Origin: an uncultured Rhodospirillaceae bacterium
Lineage (GTDB): Bacteria; Pseudomonadota; Alphaproteobacteria; Rhodospirillales; Magnetospirillaceae
Assembly (NCBI GenBank): GCA_903901915.1
Contig: CAIUSV010000046.1
Location: 84,453-148,452, forward strand
Direction of reading: 5' to 3'
Length of the DNA stretch: 64,000 bases
Shown: piece after piece, positions 42,101 through 48,100 of the stretch
Position numbering within the stretch: position 1 is the stretch's first letter
Layout: each line of letters starts with the position of its first letter
Translations under genes and position numbers: made by a program
The notes under the pieces: generated by a model
What the model was told of the DNA's origin: nothing
The model's input: the letters and a program-made list of their open reading frames with translations, nothing else
Databases searched by the model: none

Positions 42101-45100
42101 CAGATCGCTATCGTTGCTGGCGGTCCACTTGGTCGAGATGGCGCCGTGGATCGCCAGTTCGGTGGCGGAGGAGGTCAGCGAGGTGCCGGCATAGGCGTTG
42201 ACCTGGGTCACCAGATCGGCCACCGAGGTGCTGGCCGGGGTGTAGCCCAGCGTCGTCAACAGCTTGGACAGCGCCGTGTGCAACGACCCTTGCTGCGACA
42301 GCGCGGCGGCGTCGGCGGCGGCCTGATCGATCAGCGGCTGGTGGCTGTCGGTCTCGGCGGTGGCGGCGTTGGTGGCGGAGGTGGTGTTGGCGTCCTTCGC
42401 GGCATTCCAGGCGTTGGTCGCGGTGGTCAGCGACGCCTGCGCCGCCTGACGGTCGGTGATCAGGCTGCCGGCACGCCAGGACTCGGCGGCGGCGGCCTGA
42501 TTGGCGGCGGTGGCGGCGATGGCGGCGGCCTCGGAACTGGCGCTCTTGGCCACGGTCAACGCATCGGCGGCGGCGGCCACGTCGGCGGCGGCGGTCTGGT
42601 GCCCCTCCCCCGCCAGGGAGGCGAGGTCGAATTCCGCCTGGGCGGTATTGGCGAAGCCCTTGGCCAGAGCGGCGTCGGCGGCGACCGCGGTCAGGTTGCC
42701 GGCCCAGAAATCGATATAGGTCTGGACCCTGGCGGTGACGGCATCGCCGGCCGCGCCCGAGGCGTCATAGACCAAGGCATGGTGGACGGTGGTGGCGAAG
42801 GTCTGGTGGACGGTGTCCAGCCCGTCGTCGGCATGGGTATCGCCGGCGGCGGCCACGGCCAAACCCTCGTGATAGTTTGCCGCGTCATGGGCGGCGGCAT
42901 CTTCGCTGGCGCGAGTGGCGATCGCGTCCTCGATCTCGGCCTGAACCTCGGCGGCGGCATCGGCGGCGGCCTTGATGGCGGCGGTCTGGGCATCGAGGCC
43001 GGCCTGCAGGGCATCATGCTTGGCGCCGGCGCCGGCCTGGACGTATTGGGCCTGGTTGGAATTGGCGGTGGCGGTCTGAACCGACCCCCCGATAGTGCTG
43101 ACATCGCCCTCGATGGTCCGGCGCGTCACCGCGATGGCCTGGGCCTCGGTCGCCACCGTGTTGCCCAGACCGGCGGTGTCGGCGGCGGCGGTCTTGGCGA
43201 TATACAGGGCGGAATAGGCGTTCTGCGCCGTCCCCACCAGCACCGCCAACCGGTTGGCGGCGGTGTTGTCCAATGCCCCGCCGACGCTGTCGGCGACGGC
43301 AATGACCGTACCGTCGGCGTTCAGCGTAAGGGTGCCGGTCGAGGTCAGCACATGCAGCGCATCGCCCAGTTTGGCAAGCGCGGTGGTATGAGCGGCATCG
43401 GCGGCATCGGCGGCGGCACTGACGAGGGCGGCCTGGGCCGACAGCGCCGCGGCCTCGGCCAGGGCCGTCTGGGTCCGGGCATCGGCGGTCTTGCTCAGGG
43501 CCAGGGCGGTCTCGGTCTGGGCCAGGGAAGTCGCGGTCTTGGCGTCGGTGGCGGTGCCGCCCAGCACCGTGTTGTAGCTGGTGGTGGTATGGGCGGTATC
43601 CGAGATGTCCAGCGGATTGCCGTCGTGATCGACGATGCCGACCACATTGGCGATGGCGGTGCCGGCGCCGTTGAAGGTGATGGTGCCGAGCGTGGTGGTG
43701 AAATGGCTGGCATCCCCCGCCGTCAGCGTCTTGGCCAGGGCGGTGTTGGCGGTGGCCTGAACGGCATAGCTGGCGGCCTGCCCGGTATAGGTATCGGCCA
43801 GCGCCTTGGCCTCCACGGCCGACTGATAACTGCCATGCACGGCGGTGTCATTGCCGAACCAGGCGGTGGCGGTGGTGTCGGCGGCGGTGGCGGCAGCCAG
43901 CGCGGCATCGGCGCTGGAGGTCAGGGTCATGACCGCCATCGCCGCCTTGGCGTCGGCCAACATGGTGGTGGCGGTGGTGGCGGCGGTGGCGGCGGCGGTA
44001 ACGTCGGCGGCGGCGGCGCCCAGGGCGGCGTCGGCGATCACCTTGGCGATAGCGACGGCGGAATGCGAGGCGGCATCGGCCTCGGTCTGGGCCAGCGCCG
44101 CCTCGGCGGTGGCGAAGTGCAGCGCGGTGACCACGTCGGTGGCGGTGCCGGCCAGCACCGTGTTGTAGCTGGTGGTGGTATGGGCAGTATCCGAGATGTC
44201 CAGCGCATTGCCGTTGTGATCGACGATGCCGACCACATTGGCGATGGCGGTGCCGGCGCCGTTGAAGGTGATGGTGCCGGCATCGGTCTTGAAATGCAGC
44301 AGATCGCCGGTCAGCGCCCGGGCGGCGCTTATGGTGGCGGCGTTCTGCGCCTGACCGGACAGGTCGGACGCCAGCGAGGCGTTGGAATCGGCCAGCCCCT
44401 TGGCACTACTGGCGTTGCCGTAATGGGTGTTCAGCGTGGCGACGTCACCGGCATCGACACCGGCACCGCTGTACAGCGAGTGGGCATTGGTGGCCTGGGT
44501 CAGGGCGTTGACCGCCAACTGATCCTGATAGGCGGCCTGACCGGCGGCCGAGGCCGCTTCCTGCTTGATCTTGGCCAGGGCGACGGCGGTGTTCTGGCCA
44601 TCGGCGGTGCCGAAGGCGGCGTGGGCGGCATCGACCACGGACTGGGGCTGGGGATCGGTGGCGACGGCAAGATCCCAGGCCGCCTGGGCGGCCAGCGCCG
44701 ACTGATGGGCGGCGGCGGCGGCCTTGGTGGCGTTGTCCACCGCGTTCTGCGCCGCCGTCAGGCTGGCCGCCATGTCGCTGGAATAGACGTGCCAGTCCTG
44801 GGCCTCGGTGATGGCGGCCTGAACCGCGGCCAGGGCCGACTGGGCCAACGCCAGCTTCTGCTGCGCGGTGGAGTCGAAGCCCTGGGCCAGCACATAGGCG
44901 TCGTGGGCGGCGATATCGGCGCTGTGATCGGTATAGGGGGTATGGGCGTCGTACTGGGCCAGCGCATCGTCGGCAATGGATTTGGCGTCGGCGGCGGCGG
45001 TGGCGGCGTCAAGCGCGTGGCCGCCGCCATCGTGGCTGGCGGCATCGGGCGAGCCGGCGGCGGCGATGGCGGCGGCGGCATAGGTGTTGGCATTGGCCAC

Positions 45101-48100
45101 GGCGGTGGCCAGGTCGGTCTGGGCCTGGACCACGGCGGCGGCATGGGCGGCGTCAAGGTACCAATGGGCCGATGCCTCGTCGGCACTGGCGGTGCCCAGG
45201 GTGTTCATGTCGGCCAGCGTGGTTTCCAGCGCCTGGGCCGCCTGGACCTCCTTGGCCGAAATCTGGTCCTCGATCAGCCAATAGGAATGCTCGTTGGCCA
45301 GGGTGGTGGCGAGCTGGGTGTTATCGTTGCTGGCGGCGGTGTCGTAGGCATTGTTGTAGCCGGTATAAAGATCGCTGTAGTGGTGTTGCAGACTGACGGC
45401 GGCGCCCGACGCCTGGCCCAGCACGATGGCGCGGGAGGCGACGGCGACATCGTCGCTGGTGTTCAGGCCGGTCAGGGCGGAATAGGCGACATTGGCCACC
45501 TGCAACGCCACCAGCCACGACTGGGTGGCGAAATCGGCGCCCTCGGCGGTGGCGACGAAGGCGGCGTTGGCACCGGCGGCGGCCCACGCCGAAGCGGAAT
45601 CGGTCGCCACCGTGGTATGGCCGGCGTTGTAGGACTGCACGGCGTAGTAGCCGGTCGCCGGATCGTTGGCGATGGCGGCGGTGACGGCATCGTGGTGATC
45701 GGGGTTGTTGACCCAGGCCAGCACGGTGGTCGAATCGGTGGCGAGGACATGGGCGGTGGTCGTGGGCAGCGCGTTGTAATAGCGCACCACCGCCAGGGCG
45801 GTATGATAGTCGGTGGTCACTGCCGCCGAAATGGCGGCGGCATTGGTGCCGTCGGCGACGAAGGCGGCGACCGAGGCGCTGTCCGATCCCACCGCCGGAT
45901 GCAGGGCGTTATAGTAGTTGACCACGGCAAGGTCATGACCCGCCTGCGCCAGGGCCTTGGCGGCGGTGATGGCGGCATTGGCATCGTTGACGTCGATATC
46001 GCGGGCGGCGCCGGCCGCCTCGTTGGCCGCGGTGGTCAGCTTGGCGCTGGCGGTGGCGAGATCGGCGAGATAGGTGGCGCCCCAGGCGCCCAGCGCGCTT
46101 TGGGCGTTGACCTGAACCGCGTGGGCCGACACCAGGGCGGAATCAAGGGCGGCCTGATTGCCCAGCGCCGCGCCGTAGAGGTTGAGCGCCGAGGTCTCGC
46201 CGACCCGCAGGGTCTGGATGTCGGAAACCAGCGCGGAAAGGGTGACCTCGTCGCTGCTTACCGTCGTCTGGGCGGTGGTGACGGCGGCCTGGGCCTGGGT
46301 ATCGGCGGTGGCGGCGCTGCCGCTGGTCCACGCCTGCAACAGTGACACCACATAGGCGGCGGGATCACTGGCGATCGCCTGGGCGGAAGAATCCGAGGTA
46401 GCGACAGCGGCATCGGCGTTGTTGGCGAGAATTGATTGGGCCTGGGTATCGGTCGCCCCTTGCACGGTGGAGTGGCCGTCCCACATCTGCCCCGGAAACT
46501 GCTGGGCAAGCTCGGCCGCCTTGGATGCGGCCGCGGCGGCGATCGCCTTCTGGGTGTTCGCCGTCGCCAGCGCCGCGTCAGCCTGAGCCTTGAGGGTGGC
46601 CAGATTGGCGGTCAGGGTGGCGTCGATGGGGTCGGCGCCGGTCGCCGCCGCCGCCGCCTTGGCGGTGGCGATGGCCTGGATCATGGCGTTGACGGCGGTC
46701 GTGGCCGAGGCCTGCGCCGCCGCCGCCGCCGCCGCCGCGGTGGTGGCGATCTGCCTCAGGCCGCCATTGGCATCTACGGTGATGTCGAGCGGTGAACCGT
46801 GAATGTCGAAGTGGAATGTACGGGGCGGTGATCCCGATGGCGCCCAGATGGCGTAGGCGGCGTCGGTAGGCGGCGGTGGCGGTGGAATATCGATACGAAT
46901 ACGCTCATCAATCCGGCCATCGCCCAGCCCGACGAACGTGATAGGACCGAACCCGAGGCCAGTCCCCGGACCAAGCACCCCCTTCTGCAACGCCACCAGC
47001 AGATTGACCAGCGGTTCGGCCTTGGCCTCGGCGGCGAGGTGCTGTTCCGGGGTCAGGAAGCCTTGCGGCTTGTCGCCCGGCGCCGGCTGTTGCTGTTGCT
47101 GCTGCTGGATCTGCTGCTGCACCTGCTGCGCGGCGGCATTGTAGCTGCCCGACAGCATCGACGGGTTGCTGCTGGCCAAATTGACGGCGGCGTTGCCGCC
47201 GATGCTCATCACCTGCTGCGGCGAGAAGGTGGCGGTGGTGAGCTGGCCGCTGGAGCTTAGGGTAGCGCCCTGGCCGGGGGTATTGAGAGTGATGGTCTGG
47301 CCCGAGGACGAGGTCACCGTCACCTCGCCGGTGACGCCGCCGGCCTCTTGCATCATCGCCACGGTGTTGGCGTTGCCGGCGATGCCGGTGCCGCGGATGC
47401 CCACCGTCATGGTGGGGGTCTTGAGTTGCAGCGCGTCGGGGGTGGTCTTGGGGATCTGGCCCGACACCATGGCAAACGAGCCGGTCACCAGGGTCAGATG
47501 GGCGTCGCCGGTCTTGGCGCCGGGGTCGTAGGCCAGTTCGTCCAGGACCATGCGGCCCTTCTCGCCCAGCGACATGGTGGTGCCGTCGGCGAACACCACG
47601 CCGACGGCGGCGCCCTGATCGGTCTGCAACACGTCGCCTTGGTGGACGTTGTCGCCCTTGTGCAGGTCGCCGCCGGTACCGTCGGCGTGCTTGACGTGGA
47701 CGCCGCCGTTCTGGGTCTGGACCTTGCCGATGGCGGGTTCGCCCGTGCCACCGCCGGCCTGGGCGTACTGGCCCGGCGCCAGCGGCCCGGCCAGCTTGCC
47801 GGCCAGGGCGGCGTCGATGGTGGCGCCGGCATCGTTCAGCAACGGCGGCGGTGTCTCGGAGGCGAAATAGTCCTGGATCAGCACCCGGGTGCCGTCAGCA
47901 CCCACCAGCACCAGATCGGCGCCATGACGGACATATTCGGCATTCAGCAGGAAGTCGCCGCCGGGAACCACCACCCGCGCCACGCCGGCACCGGGCAGCA
48001 CCAGCGTCGGAACCGCCTCGGCGGCCGACGTGCCGGAAGCGGCATGCGGCGGCCCCGCGCTACCGGGTGTCTTGCCGGATGACATCTCGTCCCTGGGCGC

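Larger units (their letters stand above)
38687..46762 (-). other. giant protein: 2,700-residue Ala-rich helical region
   Basis: Residues 448-3139 are dominated by Ala with regular Asp, Thr, Gln, Lys and His, few Gly or Pro, and heptad-like spacing of small residues. Long helices or helical bundles are expected. I recognise no named family. Interspersed are short beta-type modules (LH..T..GT.T.N..GT) and, near the N-terminal end, three tandem YYNA units. The size would allow a rod of up to about 400 nm if fully extended as a single helix; this is inference. Confidence 0.7.

Noticed and set aside
39104..46345. Plus-strand open frame of over 2,400 codons opposite the Ala-rich region
   Set aside because: It is the antisense shadow of GCC/GCG-rich alanine codons; its product is Gly/Arg/His-rich low-complexity sequence with no domain, and no ribosome site is seen.
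47080..47130. CAG/CTG-rich run as a microsatellite-type repeat
   Set aside because: It is the poly-Gln linker codons of the giant protein and is too short and mixed to call separately.
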